Assembly: GCA_003240755.1 (NCBI GenBank)
Contig: QFNF01000012.1
Location: 19,276-83,275 of the forward strand
Length of the DNA stretch: 64,000 nucleotides
DNA from: Sphingomonas hengshuiensis
GTDB taxonomy: Bacteria > Pseudomonadota > Alphaproteobacteria > Sphingomonadales > Sphingomonadaceae
Reading direction: 5' to 3'
Made by a program: the position numbers and the translations under genes. Shown in pieces: positions 46,573 through 56,856 of the stretch (positions within the stretch are counted from its first letter, which is position 1; the number at the start of each line of letters is the position of its first letter). Below the pieces are notes generated by a model that searched no databases, was not told where the DNA came from, and saw only the letters and a program-made list of their open reading frames with translations.

Positions 46573-48896
46573 TCGCCGCCGCGCTCCTCGCCACCGCCGC
46601 GCCGGTCGTCATGCCGCTGGGTGCCGCCTGCGTCGTCGGGACCGACCCGGCGGCACAGGTGCTGCGCGAACGACTGGCGGAGCGGGGCGCGTCCTGCCCC
46701 CCCCCGTCATCCCGGCGGAAGCCGGGATCCATGGAGGGGGGAACATCCGACACAACGGATTCCGGCCTCCGCCGGAATGACGGGGTGGCGGGAGTCGCCA
46801 TCCGCTTCACCCCCGCGCGCATGGCGCCCGAAGCCTTCGCCATAACCACCAGCCGCCGCGCCATCACCATCCGCGCCGCGACCACCCGCGCGCGCCTCTA
46901 CGCCGCCGGCTGGCTGCTGCGCCATCTCGACGACCTGACCCTCACCGCCCCGACCCATGTCGGCGAAGCGCCGGCCATGCCGATCCGCGGCACCCAGATC
47001 GGCTACCGCGCCAAGAACAACAGCTACGACGCATGGACCGTCGCCATGCTCACCCGCCGGATCGAGGATTTCGCGCTGCTCGGCGGCAACCGCATCCAGT
47101 TCGTCGCCCCGGTGTCCGACGACGCCGCGACGTCACCGCTGTCGCCGCTGCCCGCGACCGAGACGCTGATCGCCGTGGCGCGGGCCACGCACCGCCTGGG
47201 GCTGGACGTGGCGCTGTTCTACCCGCTGCTGCGGGACTATGCGCAACCCGGCAGCGCGGATGCCGAAGTCGCCGACGTCGCGACGCTCGTCACCAAGCTC
47301 CCCGCGCTCGACGCGCTCTACATCCCCGGCGGCGATCCCGGCCATACCGCGCCCGACCGGCTGTTCCCGCTCGCCCGGCGCATCGCCGGCACGCTGCGCA
47401 AACGTTTCGCCAGCGCCGAAGTCCTCCTCTCGACCCAAGGGTTCGGTGCCGCCGGGCTCGACGCCTTCCACGCGCAACTGGCAGGGAAGCCGCGCTGGCT
47501 GAGCGCGATCTTCGTCGGTCCGCAGACCCGCGACGGCATCGCCGCGCATCGCCGCCGCATCGCCGGCCGTTATCCGATCGAGACCTATCCCGACACCGCG
47601 CACACGATGCATGCGCAATTCCCGATCCCCGACTGGCACCCGGCCTTCGCGCTGACGCAGGGCCGCGAACCGGTGAACCCGCGCCCGGCCGCAACGACCC
47701 GCATCTTCGACCATCTCGCCCCGGGCACGCGCGGCTTCGTGACCTATAGCGAGGGGGTCAATGACGACTGGAACGTGACCCAGTGGTTCCGGCTCGGCTG
47801 GAACCCCGCGACCCCGGCGGGCGAGGTCGCGCGGGAATATGCGCGGATGTTCGTCGGCGACATGGCGTTCGCCGCTGTGCCGCTGGCGCTGGAAACCAAC
47901 TGGCGCGGCGATCCGTCGAACAATGCCGGGATCGACGCCACGCTGCGGCTGGTCGACGCTGTCCGCCCGGCGCGCTGGGCCGATTGGCGCATCGACCTGT
48001 ATCGCTACCGTGCCACCTATGACGCGCTGGTCCGCCACCGCCTGATCGCCGCCAGGGCGGCGCAGGGCGAGGCGTTGTGGACGCTGCGCCAGGCGCCCGC
48101 GACTGGGGCCGGGCCAGCCGCCGTCGCCGCGCGCTTCGCCTATGCCCGTCCCGAACCGGCGATCGTCGCCCCCTTGCGCGCGGATCTCACCATCATCGCC
48201 GACCGGCTGTGGCGGCGTGCGCGCATGCAGCTATCGGTTCCGCGCCACGGCGCCTCCCACTGGGAACGCGGCGCGAATCTCGACCGCGCCGATATCCAGC
48301 TCAACGACCGCACCGTCGTCGAGGCCGCGATCGCGCAGGCGCTGACCCGGCCCGACGCCGCCGCCCGCCTCTATGCCATCGGCGACCCGTGGCGCACCCG
48401 CGACATGGCGCTGTACGACGATCTGGGCGACTCGGCCGCCGAACCGCATCTGGTGCGCGGGCCCGGCTTCGATGCCGACCCGCAATCGATGGAAAGCGCG
48501 ATCGACGGTGTCGCCGACCATATTCCCGACCAGGGGTGGCGCATGGCCGATCTTAGCTATGCCGAGGGGCTGTACGAAACCCCGGTCCGCCTCGCCTATA
48601 CCGGTCTCGAGCGGAACCGCCGCTACCGCCTGATCGCGCGCTGGGCGGGCGAAGCGTATGCGCTGCCGATGCGGCTGACCGGCGACGGTGTCGAACTCCA
48701 CCCCTTTCGCGCGCGCGATGGCGATCGCGAAACCGTCGAAACCGCCATCCCGCAAAACCTCACCGCCGACGGCGCGCTGACCCTCGAATGGCATCGTCCG
48801 CCCGGGGTCGGCGGTGGCGGGCGCGGCCATCAGGTCGCGCAGACCTGGCTGATCCCCGAACCCTTCGTACCCACAGCTTCCGGAGCCGAACGATGA
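46569..48896 (+). CDS. Exported glycosidase-like protein, family uncertain, with in-frame repeat
   Basis: 775 aa from GTG 46569 (GTGA overlap with GH92), with a signal peptide (1 to about 20). The N-terminus has a GH20b/GH67N-like alpha/beta domain (AITTSRRAITIRAATTRARLYAAGWLLRHL). A predicted (beta/alpha)8 barrel follows, with MPIRGTQIGYRAKNNSYDAW, GLDVALFYPLLRDY and GFVTYSEGVNDDWNVTQW, recalling alpha-glucuronidase and GH84/GH20-like barrels. I cannot assign a CAZy family. Residues about 45-73 (SSRRKPGS ... SGLRRNDG) are encoded by a palindromic repeat inserted in frame. The ATGA stop overlaps the fucosidase gene. An N-glycan role is likely from context only. Confidence 0.75.
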   Translation: MIAAALLATAAPVVMPLGAACVVGTDPAAQVLRERLAERGASCPPPSSRRKPGSMEGGTSDTTDSGLRRNDGVAGVAIRFTPARMAPEAFAITTSRRAITIRAATTRARLYAAGWLLRHLDDLTLTAPTHVGEAPAMPIRGTQIGYRAKNNSYDAWTVAMLTRRIEDFALLGGNRIQFVAPVSDDAATSPLSPLPATETLIAVARATHRLGLDVALFYPLLRDYAQPGSADAEVADVATLVTKLPALDALYIPGGDPGHTAPDRLFPLARRIAGTLRKRFASAEVLLSTQGFGAAGLDAFHAQLAGKPRWLSAIFVGPQTRDGIAAHRRRIAGRYPIETYPDTAHTMHAQFPIPDWHPAFALTQGREPVNPRPAATTRIFDHLAPGTRGFVTYSEGVNDDWNVTQWFRLGWNPATPAGEVAREYARMFVGDMAFAAVPLALETNWRGDPSNNAGIDATLRLVDAVRPARWADWRIDLYRYRATYDALVRHRLIAARAAQGEALWTLRQAPATGAGPAAVAARFAYARPEPAIVAPLRADLTIIADRLWRRARMQLSVPRHGASHWERGANLDRADIQLNDRTVVEAAIAQALTRPDAAARLYAIGDPWRTRDMALYDDLGDSAAEPHLVRGPGFDADPQSMESAIDGVADHIPDQGWRMADLSYAEGLYETPVRLAYTGLERNRRYRLIARWAGEAYALPMRLTGDGVELHPFRARDGDRETVETAIPQNLTADGALTLEWHRPPGVGGGGRGHQVAQTWLIPEPFVPTASGAER
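46705..46783 (+). repeat. Palindromic repeat inside a coding sequence
   Basis: Two inverted arms (46705-46732 and 46757-46783) match at 24 of 27 positions. Each forms its own hairpin (ATCCCGGC/GCCGGGAT and ATTCCGGC/GCCGGAAT), with changes paired across the stems. A C9 run (46697-46705) precedes it, as a C8 run precedes the intergenic copy at 13301. It encodes about 26 residues, rich in Arg, Lys, Pro and Gly. Confidence 0.8.
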
Positions 48897-50791
48897 CCCT
48901 TTCCCGCCGCAGCCTGATGGGCGGCAGCCTGATCGCCGGTGCCGCCGCCTGCGCCCCGCGCACCGGCATGACCTCCGCCGCGCCCGCCGTGCCCGCGCCG
49001 TGGGGCGCCACCCCGTCGCCGCGCCAGCTCAGATGGCACGACCATCGCCAGTACGGCTTCGTCCATTTCTCGATCAACACCTTTACCGGCAAGGAATGGG
49101 GCTATGGCGACGAGGACCCCGCCCTGTTCAACCCGACCGATTTCGACCCCGACCAGATCGTCGCGGCGGCCAAGGCGGGCGAACTGACCGGGCTGATCCT
49201 GACCGCCAAGCATCATGACGGCTTCTGCCTGTGGCCGACGAGGTTGACGGAGCATTGCATCCGGAATTCGCCCTATAAACAAGGGAAAGGCGACATCGTC
49301 GGCGAACTGGAACAGGCATGCCGGCGCGGCGGGATCAACTTCGGCGTCTATCTGTCGCCATGGGACCGCAACCGTGCCGATTACGGCACGCCCGGCTACA
49401 TCGCCTATTACCGCGCGCAGCTAACCGAACTGTGCACCCGCTACGGCCCGCTGTTCGAGGTGTGGTTCGACGGTGCCAATGGCGGCGACGGCTATTATGG
49501 CGGCGCGCGCGAAACGCGGAAAATCGATGCGGTTCAATATTATGACTGGCCATCGATCGTCGCGCTGGTCCATCGGCTGCAACCCGACGCCTGCACCTTC
49601 GATCCGCTGGGCGCGGACATACGCTGGGTCGGCAATGAGGACGGCCATGCCGGCGACCCCTGCTGGCCGACCATGCCCAACCATCCCTATGACCAGGCGG
49701 AGGGAAATCGCGGCGTGCGGGGTGCCGAACTGTGGTGGCCGGCGGAAACCAACGTCTCGATCCGGCCGGGCTGGTTCTACCATGCCGACGAGGACGCTCA
49801 GGTGAAACTGCCCGGCAAGATCATGGAGATGTACGATCAGTCGGTCGGCCATGGCACCACATTCCACCTGAACCTGCCGCCCGATCGTCGCGGGCGCATC
49901 CATGACCGCGACCTCGCCAGCCTGACGGCGTTCGGCGATGCGCTGCGCGCGACCTTCGCCAACGACCTGGCCGATGGCGCCGTCGCCACCGCCAGCGCCG
50001 ACACCGGGGGCACCGCGCGCAACGTCAACGATGGCCGGCCCGACACCTTTTGGCTTGCGCCGCCGGCGGCGACGGACGCCAGCATCGTCCTCGACCTGCC
50101 GCCCGGCCGCAGCTTCGACACGGTGCGGTTGCAGGAATGGCTCCCGCTGGGCCTGCGCGTCACCCGCTTCGCGATCGACGTGTCGGATGGCGGCGACCGA
50201 TGGACGACCGTCGCCGAAAAGGACATGGTCGGCCCGCAGCGGCTGGTCCGGCTGGGCGCGCCGATCAGCCCGCGCCGCGTCCGCTTTCGCACCGTCGCCG
50301 CCGAAGCCGGCCCGGCGATCCGCGAATTCGCGCTGTTCCGCTCGGTCGCGCCGGTCGACCTGCCCCCGCTGAAAGTCACCGACGCCAGCATCGTCGATCG
50401 CGCCGGCTGGAAGGTCACGGCCGCCAGCGCCCCCGGTGGCGAGGCACTGCTCGACGCGTCGCCGCGCACCGCATGGGTCAGCAAGGCGCCGGCGACGCTG
50501 ACCATCGACATGGGCCGCAGCGAGACACTGGCCGGATTCACCCTGACGCCGACGCGCCATGTCGATCCGCAGGCCGCACCGCCAATGAAATATGTCGTCG
50601 AAACCAGCACGGACGGGCGCAACTGGACGCCGGGTGGCACCGGCGAGTTCCAGAACATCAACTATGCACGCGCCACCCAGCGGCTGGCGTTCACGGCACC
50701 GCGCCCGGCGCGCCATCTGCGCTTCACCTTCCCCGAACCGGCGGTTCCGGCACCCGCCATCGCGGTCGCGGAGATCGGGGCGTTCCGATAG
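48893..50791 (+). CDS. GH29 alpha-L-fucosidase, exported
   Basis: 632 aa from ATG 48893, with a Tat-like leader whose SRRSLMGGSLIAGAAACAP ends in a possible lipobox. The GH29 barrel shows LRWHDHRQYGFVHFSINTFTGKEWG, LTAKHHDGFCLWPT, GVYLSPWDRN and the nucleophile Asp193 in VWFDGANGG. Two F5/8-type (discoidin-like) beta domains follow (about 350-490 and 500-632). It would remove core alpha-1,3 or alpha-1,6 fucose from N-glycans; the layout fits the group B fucosidases, which favour alpha-1,3/1,4 links. Last gene of the run. Confidence 0.93.
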   Translation: MTLSRRSLMGGSLIAGAAACAPRTGMTSAAPAVPAPWGATPSPRQLRWHDHRQYGFVHFSINTFTGKEWGYGDEDPALFNPTDFDPDQIVAAAKAGELTGLILTAKHHDGFCLWPTRLTEHCIRNSPYKQGKGDIVGELEQACRRGGINFGVYLSPWDRNRADYGTPGYIAYYRAQLTELCTRYGPLFEVWFDGANGGDGYYGGARETRKIDAVQYYDWPSIVALVHRLQPDACTFDPLGADIRWVGNEDGHAGDPCWPTMPNHPYDQAEGNRGVRGAELWWPAETNVSIRPGWFYHADEDAQVKLPGKIMEMYDQSVGHGTTFHLNLPPDRRGRIHDRDLASLTAFGDALRATFANDLADGAVATASADTGGTARNVNDGRPDTFWLAPPAATDASIVLDLPPGRSFDTVRLQEWLPLGLRVTRFAIDVSDGGDRWTTVAEKDMVGPQRLVRLGAPISPRRVRFRTVAAEAGPAIREFALFRSVAPVDLPPLKVTDASIVDRAGWKVTAASAPGGEALLDASPRTAWVSKAPATLTIDMGRSETLAGFTLTPTRHVDPQAAPPMKYVVETSTDGRNWTPGGTGEFQNINYARATQRLAFTAPRPARHLRFTFPEPAVPAPAIAVAEIGAFR

Positions 50792-50800
50792 GAAGACGCC

Positions 50801-50820
50801 GCCCCGGCGAACGCCGGGGC
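50801..50820. terminator. GC-rich hairpin between convergent fucosidase and gmk genes
   Basis: Stem GCCCCGGC (50801-50808) and GCCGGGGC (50813-50820) with loop GAAC, 10 bp after the fucosidase stop. No T-run follows on either strand, so termination may be weak or factor-aided. Confidence 0.45.
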
Positions 50821-50923
50821 CTCCCGCGGCAGGGCGCGCTGCCTTGCCGGAACCGTGACGAGGTTCGATACCGTGGATGGCGGGGGACACCGGATCGGCG
50901 CGGTCGCGGCGGTCCGGCGGACC

Positions 50924-51586
50924 CTATTCGCCCGGTGCGCGCATCAACTTGCGGATGAAACCGATCAGGCCGGTCTGCCGCGATCGACGCAGCCGTTCGG
51001 CCGCCAGGATGTTCTGCACCTTGCGGAAACAGTCCTCGGCATCGTCGTTGACCAGCACATAGTCATAGCCGTCCCAATGGCTGACCTCGGCGGCGGCGCG
51101 CGCCATACGGCCTTCGATCACTTCGGCGCTGTCGGTGTTGCGCGACACCAGCCGCTGGTGCAGCTCGGCCATCGACGGCGGCAGGATGAACACGCGCACG
51201 ACGTCGCCGCCCGCAATCTGGAACAGTTGCTGGGCACCCTGCCAATCGATGTCGAACAGCACGTCCTTGCCCGCGCTCAGCATCGCCTCGACCGGCGCGC
51301 GCGGCGTGCCATAGCGGTTGCCGAAGACATGCGCCCATTCGAGGAATTCATGCTCCGACGCCATGCGCCGGAATTCCTCCAGATCGACGAAATGATAATC
51401 CTTGCCGTCGGTTTCGCCCGGCCGGGGGCCGCGGGTCGTCGCCGATACCGACATCGACAGATCGTCCTCGGCGGCCAGCAACTTGCGCGCGATCGTCGAT
51501 TTGCCCGCACCCGACGGAGAAGACAGGACGAACAACACCCCCCGGCGCTTGAAGCCGTGGAGGTCAGGGTCTGGCAAATGGCTCAT
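50924..51586 (-). CDS. gmk: Guanylate kinase
   Basis: 220 aa from ATG 51586. P-loop SSPSGAGKST, the GMP-binding SATTRGPRPGETDGKDYHFV and the FEEMA-like FLEWAHVFGNRYGTP are present. It phosphorylates GMP to GDP. About 18 extra residues lead the P-loop and a basic C-terminal tail (GFIRKLMRAPGE) extends the usual ~205 aa. It is convergent with the fucosidase gene. The 156 bp upstream of it (51587-51742) show no gene. Confidence 0.97.
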   Translation of the reverse strand: MSHLPDPDLHGFKRRGVLFVLSSPSGAGKSTIARKLLAAEDDLSMSVSATTRGPRPGETDGKDYHFVDLEEFRRMASEHEFLEWAHVFGNRYGTPRAPVEAMLSAGKDVLFDIDWQGAQQLFQIAGGDVVRVFILPPSMAELHQRLVSRNTDSAEVIEGRMARAAAEVSHWDGYDYVLVNDDAEDCFRKVQNILAAERLRRSRQTGLIGFIRKLMRAPGE

Positions 51587-51742
51587 GACCGCGCCTCATC
51601 GCGCGGGGGCACGCGCGACGTCAAGGGGCGACGACGTAAAGCCATCGCCCCTCGGGCAATATCCACTGTCGCGGGAAGTCTTTCTAACCCGTTGGCGGCA
51701 GGTTCGTCCGGCACCGGCCCGCTGCGGCGCGGGCCGGGCACG

Positions 51743-51949
51743 TCACCAGCCGCGTCGCATCTTGTCCAGCTTGCGTCGGTCATAGGCCTTCTTGGCGACA
51801 TAGCCGCCGCCCAGGATCATGCCGAGCGGCCCCATCCGGCGCAATGCGCTGCCGGCCAGCCAACCCATCGCAGCACCCTTCGCGCCGCCGCCGCCATCGC
51901 GGCGATCCACCTCGCGCCCGACCAGCGCACCGATAATCCGTCCGATCAT
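51743..51949 (-). CDS. Small Gly-rich hypothetical protein
   Basis: 68 aa from ATG 51949, overlapping the upstream small gene as ATGA. It has a Gly/Ala-rich amphipathic stretch (GGAKGAAMGWLAGSALRRMGPLGMILGGGYVAKKAYDRRK) that could insert in or lie on the membrane, and a basic tail. No named family is recognised. The overlap with the next small gene argues that both are real and co-translated. Confidence 0.55.
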   Translation of the reverse strand: MIGRIIGALVGREVDRRDGGGGAKGAAMGWLAGSALRRMGPLGMILGGGYVAKKAYDRRKLDKMRRGW

Positions 51950-52170
51950 GCTGCATCCTCCGTTTCGAAAAGCTGTGCCTTCACCTCGGCAGCACCGCGC
52001 AGTACGGCCCAGCCGACGGCGTAGGTGATAGCCATCGGGACGACGACCTTCAGGACGTTCGCGACGACGGCGCCCTTGATCGCACCGTCCACGCTCGAAT
52101 CCCCGTCGCCGCTCATCCTGTCGATCGCCGTTCCGACCAGCGCCCCTATCGTCGTCGCACCCATTGCCAC
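51946..52170 (-). CDS. Small hypothetical membrane-type protein
   Basis: 74 aa from ATG 52170. It has an N-terminal GATTIGALVGTAIDRMSGDGDSS segment, a probable transmembrane stretch (AIKGAVVANVLKVVVPMAITYAVGWAVLRGA, about 28-58) and an acidic tail. It starts 60 bp after the fumC stop and overlaps the 68-aa gene, forming a small pair of unknown function. The two share the glycine-rich style and may act together (inference). Confidence 0.55.
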   Translation of the reverse strand: MAMGATTIGALVGTAIDRMSGDGDSSVDGAIKGAVVANVLKVVVPMAITYAVGWAVLRGAAEVKAQLFETEDAA

Positions 52171-52230
52171 CTCCCGGAAGTCATGCGGATACAGCGCGGG
52201 AGCGGCCGGGATGTTCCTTGCGGGCGGGTG

Positions 52231-53616
<1,386 letters not shown>

Positions 53617-53639
53617 GGGCGATCAAACCCGTGGCGGCG

Positions 53640-54056
53640 TCAGTCGATCCGTTTCGACAGAAAGAAGCGCGCCTGCCCCGGCGGAAAATCGCCTATCGTG
53701 CCGAAATGCGCAAAGCCCAGCTTTTCGTAGAAACCCCGGGCCTGGAAACTGAACGTGTCGAGCCAGACGCCGATACAGCCCGCCTCGCGCGCCAGTGCCT
53801 CGGCCCGCTGCATCAGCGCGCGACCGGTCCCCTGCCCCTGCGACAAGGGGGAGACGGCGAGGAGTTCGACGAACAGCCAGCGATAGCCGATCCTGCCCCA
53901 CAGCCCGCCGGTGATGGTGCCGGCCGCGTCGCGCACCACGATCGCCACCTGCCGCCGCTCGGTCGGGCCGACCGCCGCGTCGTTGTGCGCAACCAATATG
54001 CGCAGGATCGCCTCGCGCTCCGCATCGCCCGGCGCAGCGACGACGTCGATCGTCAC
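53640..54056 (-). CDS. GNAT-family N-acetyltransferase
   Basis: 138 aa from a GTG at 54056 that overlaps the sspB stop as GTGA. The acetyl-CoA binding motif [24 protein letters not shown] (motif A, about 69-92) and the C-terminal [18 protein letters not shown] are typical of GNAT enzymes. The substrate is unknown; it could be an amino group on a small molecule or protein. It is translationally coupled with sspB. Confidence 0.88.
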   Translation of the reverse strand: MTIDVVAAPGDAEREAILRILVAHNDAAVGPTERRQVAIVVRDAAGTITGGLWGRIGYRWLFVELLAVSPLSQGQGTGRALMQRAEALAREAGCIGVWLDTFSFQARGFYEKLGFAHFGTIGDFPPGQARFFLSKRID

Positions 54057-54535
54057 TTCTTGCGCTTGAAGTCCACCGCGACGACGTTCGACCCGTCCTC
54101 GCTGACCGCGATCGGCGGATCGTTTTCGGGCGGGTCATGCGGTTCGGGCTCGTCGCCCGGTTCCTCATTGGCTTGGAAGCGCAGTTCGAAATTGACCGCC
54201 GGATCGTGGAACCCCGTGATCGCCGCATAGGGGATGACCAGCGTGGACGGGATGCCACCGAAGCTCAGGCCCACCGAAAAGCGTTCCGCATCGACGCTCA
54301 GGTCCCAGAAACGATGCTGGATGACGATCGTCATCTCGTCCGGGAACCGTTCGATCAATCGCTTGGGAATGTCGACGGCGGGGGCCTGGGTTTTGAAGGT
54401 GATGTAGAAGTGATGCTCGCCCGGCAGCGCGCCGGTGGCCGATACCTGTCCCAGCACGCGGCCGACCACGGCGCGGAGAGCTTCCTGGACGATCTCGTCA
54501 TACGGGATCAGGCTGTCGGCGACGGGCTGGTTCAT
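54053..54535 (-). CDS. sspB: ClpXP adaptor SspB family protein
   Basis: 160 aa from ATG 54535. The substrate-binding domain shows [58 protein letters not shown], and [27 protein letters not shown]. An acidic Pro-rich linker ([18 protein letters not shown]) leads to the basic end [10 protein letters not shown], likely the ClpX-contacting tail. It delivers ssrA-tagged and other substrates to ClpXP. It diverges from hisB with 69 bp between starts. Confidence 0.93.
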   Translation of the reverse strand: MNQPVADSLIPYDEIVQEALRAVVGRVLGQVSATGALPGEHHFYITFKTQAPAVDIPKRLIERFPDEMTIVIQHRFWDLSVDAERFSVGLSFGGIPSTLVIPYAAITGFHDPAVNFELRFQANEEPGDEPEPHDPPENDPPIAVSEDGSNVVAVDFKRKK

Positions 54536-54604
54536 GGCGCCTTGGGTAGCGGCGTTTGCCCGTCCGTCAAGATTCGTTGCGTTGCATGGCCGTCCACAGG
54601 CGCT

Positions 54605-55204
54605 ATGGGCATTCGCATGCGCACCGCCACCATCGCCCGCCAGACCAGCGAGACGCGAATCGACGTCACGGTCAACCTCGACGGCACCGGCACCTATGCC
54701 GTGTCGACCGGCGTCGGATTTTTTGACCACATGCTCGAACAGCTCAGCCGGCATTCGCTGATCGACCTGACCGTGCGGACGCAGGGCGACCTGCACATCG
54801 ATGCGCACCACACCGTCGAGGACACCGGCATCGCGATCGGCGAGGCGTTCGCCAGGGCGCTGGGCGACAAGCGCGGCATCCGGCGTTACGGCGACGCCCT
54901 GTCGCCGATGGACGAGACGCTGACCCGCGTCGCACTGGACATTTCGGGGCGGCCATGGCTGGTGTGGAAGGTCGCCTTCACCCAGGCACAGCTCGGCACG
55001 ATGGATACCGAGATGTTCGGCCATTTCTGCCACAGCTTCGCCCAGGCCGCCGGCATCACCCTGCATGTCGAGACGCTGTACGGCACCAACAACCATCACA
55101 TCGCCGAAAGCATCTTCAAGGGGCTGGCACGGGCACTGCGCACCGCGACCGAGATCGACCCGCGCAAGGGCGATGCCATCCCCTCCACCAAGGGAGTGTT
55201 GTGA
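54605..55204 (+). CDS. hisB: Imidazoleglycerol-phosphate dehydratase
   Basis: 199 aa from ATG 54605; an in-frame ATG at 54617 is an alternative start. The metal-binding motifs [15 protein letters not shown] and [18 protein letters not shown] and the [18 protein letters not shown] segment are complete. It dehydrates IGP to imidazoleacetol phosphate in histidine synthesis. First gene of the his operon. Only the dehydratase is present, with no fused histidinol phosphatase. Confidence 0.97.
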   Translation: MGIRMRTATIARQTSETRIDVTVNLDGTGTYAVSTGVGFFDHMLEQLSRHSLIDLTVRTQGDLHIDAHHTVEDTGIAIGEAFARALGDKRGIRRYGDALSPMDETLTRVALDISGRPWLVWKVAFTQAQLGTMDTEMFGHFCHSFAQAAGITLHVETLYGTNNHHIAESIFKGLARALRTATEIDPRKGDAIPSTKGVL

Positions 55205-55220
55205 CGTGGTAGCGCGCCCG

Positions 55221-55511
55221 ATGCAGCCGATGAGCCTGGCGCTGCTGACCTATGTCAGGCCGCTCGACGAGGTCGACGTCCACCGCGAGGCGCATGTCGC
55301 GTGGATCAAGGCGGCGATGGCGGAAGGCGTCATGCTGCTTGCCGGTCGCCGCGATCCGCCGACCGGCGGGGTATTGCTGTTCCGCGGCGAAGCCGACATG
55401 GTCGGGGAATTCGCGAGGACCGATCCGTTCGTCGTGAACGGCGTGGCGACCGTGGAGGTCGTCGGCTTTACCATGACGCTGGCGATGGACCGGATCGGCG
55501 ACCTGTTTTGA
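55221..55511 (+). CDS. YciI-like protein within the his operon
   Basis: About 96 aa from ATG 55221; ATG 55230 and GTG 55206 are alternatives. It has a ferredoxin-like YciI fold: LALLTYVRPLDEVDVHREAHVAWIKAAMAEGVMLLAGRRDPPTGGVLLFRG, with the conserved His and Asp, then a DPFVVNGVATVEVVGFTM end. YciI-like proteins have no settled function. Its stop overlaps the TTG start of hisH, so it is translated with the his genes. Confidence 0.8.
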   Translation: MQPMSLALLTYVRPLDEVDVHREAHVAWIKAAMAEGVMLLAGRRDPPTGGVLLFRGEADMVGEFARTDPFVVNGVATVEVVGFTMTLAMDRIGDLF

Positions 55512-56107
55512 TCGCACTGATCGATTACGGCGCGGGCAATCTCCGGTCGGTCGCCAATGCGCTGCAGGCGGCGGGCGCACGGCATCTGTCGATCACGTCC
55601 GATCCGGACGCGGTCGGAAAGGCCGACCGGATCGTCCTGCCGGGTGTCGGCGCCTTCGCCGCCTGCATGCACGGGCTCACCGCCATTCCCGGCATGATCG
55701 ACGCGATGCGCTCGCGCGTGCTGGACGGCGGCGTACCGTTCCTGGGCGTCTGTATCGGCATGCAGTTGCTGGCGACCACCGGTGAGGAATTCGGCACCCA
55801 TGCGGGGCTGGGCTGGATCGACGGCACCGTCCGCCGCCTGCCCGCATCGCCCGGCGTCACCGTGCCGCATATGGGATGGAACGACGTGAACCCCGCCGCG
55901 CCGCATCCGCTGCTGGTGCCGGGCGAAGCCTATTTCCTGCACAGCTATGCCTTTGCCGGCGAGCATGTCCTCGCCACCACCGACCATGGCGGTCCGGTCA
56001 CGGCCGCGATCGGTCGCGACAACCTGCTGGGCGTGCAGTTCCACCCCGAAAAGAGCCAGCGCTACGGCATCGCGCTGCTGGAAAGGTTCCTCGAATGGCG
56101 TCCCTGA
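55508..56107 (+). CDS. hisH: Imidazole glycerol phosphate synthase, glutaminase subunit
   Basis: 199 aa from TTG 55508 (TTGA overlap), reading [19 protein letters not shown]. Catalytic Cys in [11 protein letters not shown], and His/Glu in [10 protein letters not shown]. It supplies ammonia to HisF. A TTG start fits the exact length of other HisH proteins. It is the second subunit gene before hisA and hisF. Confidence 0.96.
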   Translation: MIALIDYGAGNLRSVANALQAAGARHLSITSDPDAVGKADRIVLPGVGAFAACMHGLTAIPGMIDAMRSRVLDGGVPFLGVCIGMQLLATTGEEFGTHAGLGWIDGTVRRLPASPGVTVPHMGWNDVNPAAPHPLLVPGEAYFLHSYAFAGEHVLATTDHGGPVTAAIGRDNLLGVQFHPEKSQRYGIALLERFLEWRP

Positions 56108-56856
56108 TGTCCGCCGCGACGCAGCGCGCAGGCGGCCTGACCGTGTTCCCCGCGATCGACCTCAAGGGCGGACAGGTCGTCCGGCTGGCCGAGGGCGACA
56201 TGGACCGCGCCACCGTCTATGGCGACGATCCCGCGCATCAGGCGACCTTGTTCGCCCGGGCCGGAGCCGATCACCTGCACGTCGTCGACCTCGACGGTGC
56301 CTTTGCCGGACAGTCGGTCAACGGCGATGCGGTCGCCGGTATCCTGACGGCGTTTCCGGGGCGGGTGCAACTGGGCGGCGGCATCCGCAACCGCGCCAGT
56401 GTCGATCGCTGGCTCGACCTCGGCGTCGCGCGGGTGGTGATCGGCACCGCCGCGCTCGAAGACCCCGATTTCGTCCGCGAAGCCGCCGCCGCCTGTCCGA
56501 ACAGGATCGTCGTCGCGGTCGATGCGTGGGACGGCATGGTCGCGACGCGCGGCTGGGCGGACGTATCGACCGTCTCCGTCACCGACCTTGCCCGCCGGTT
56601 CGAGGATGCCGGCGTCGCGGCGGTCCTGTTCACCGATGTCGGGCGCGACGGGATGCTCAAGGGCTGCAATGTCGCGGCGACCGCCACGCTCGCCGCCGCC
56701 GTATCGATCCCGGTCATCGCCAGCGGCGGCGTGGCGGGGATCGGGGACATTCACGCGCTGAAGGGAAAGCCGGGCATCGAGGGCGTCATCACCGGTCGCG
56801 CCCTCTATGACGGCCGGCTCGACCTGGCGGAAGCGATCCGGGTCGCCGCCGCATGA
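56107..56856 (+). CDS. hisA: ProFAR isomerase
   Basis: 249 aa from ATG 56107 (TGATG overlap with hisH); ATG 56095 in the same frame would overlap hisH by 13 nt. [39 protein letters not shown], and [14 protein letters not shown] match HisA. Its TIM barrel isomerises ProFAR to PRFAR. The stop overlaps the hisF start as ATGA. Confidence 0.97.
   Translation: MSAATQRAGGLTVFPAIDLKGGQVVRLAEGDMDRATVYGDDPAHQATLFARAGADHLHVVDLDGAFAGQSVNGDAVAGILTAFPGRVQLGGGIRNRASVDRWLDLGVARVVIGTAALEDPDFVREAAAACPNRIVVAVDAWDGMVATRGWADVSTVSVTDLARRFEDAGVAAVLFTDVGRDGMLKGCNVAATATLAAAVSIPVIASGGVAGIGDIHALKGKPGIEGVITGRALYDGRLDLAEAIRVAAA

Noticed and set aside
46697-46783. A frameshift or pseudogene call for the glycosidase at 46569-48896
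   Set aside because: The repeat keeps the frame and the downstream domain is intact. The C9 run should be verified, but no disruption is visible.
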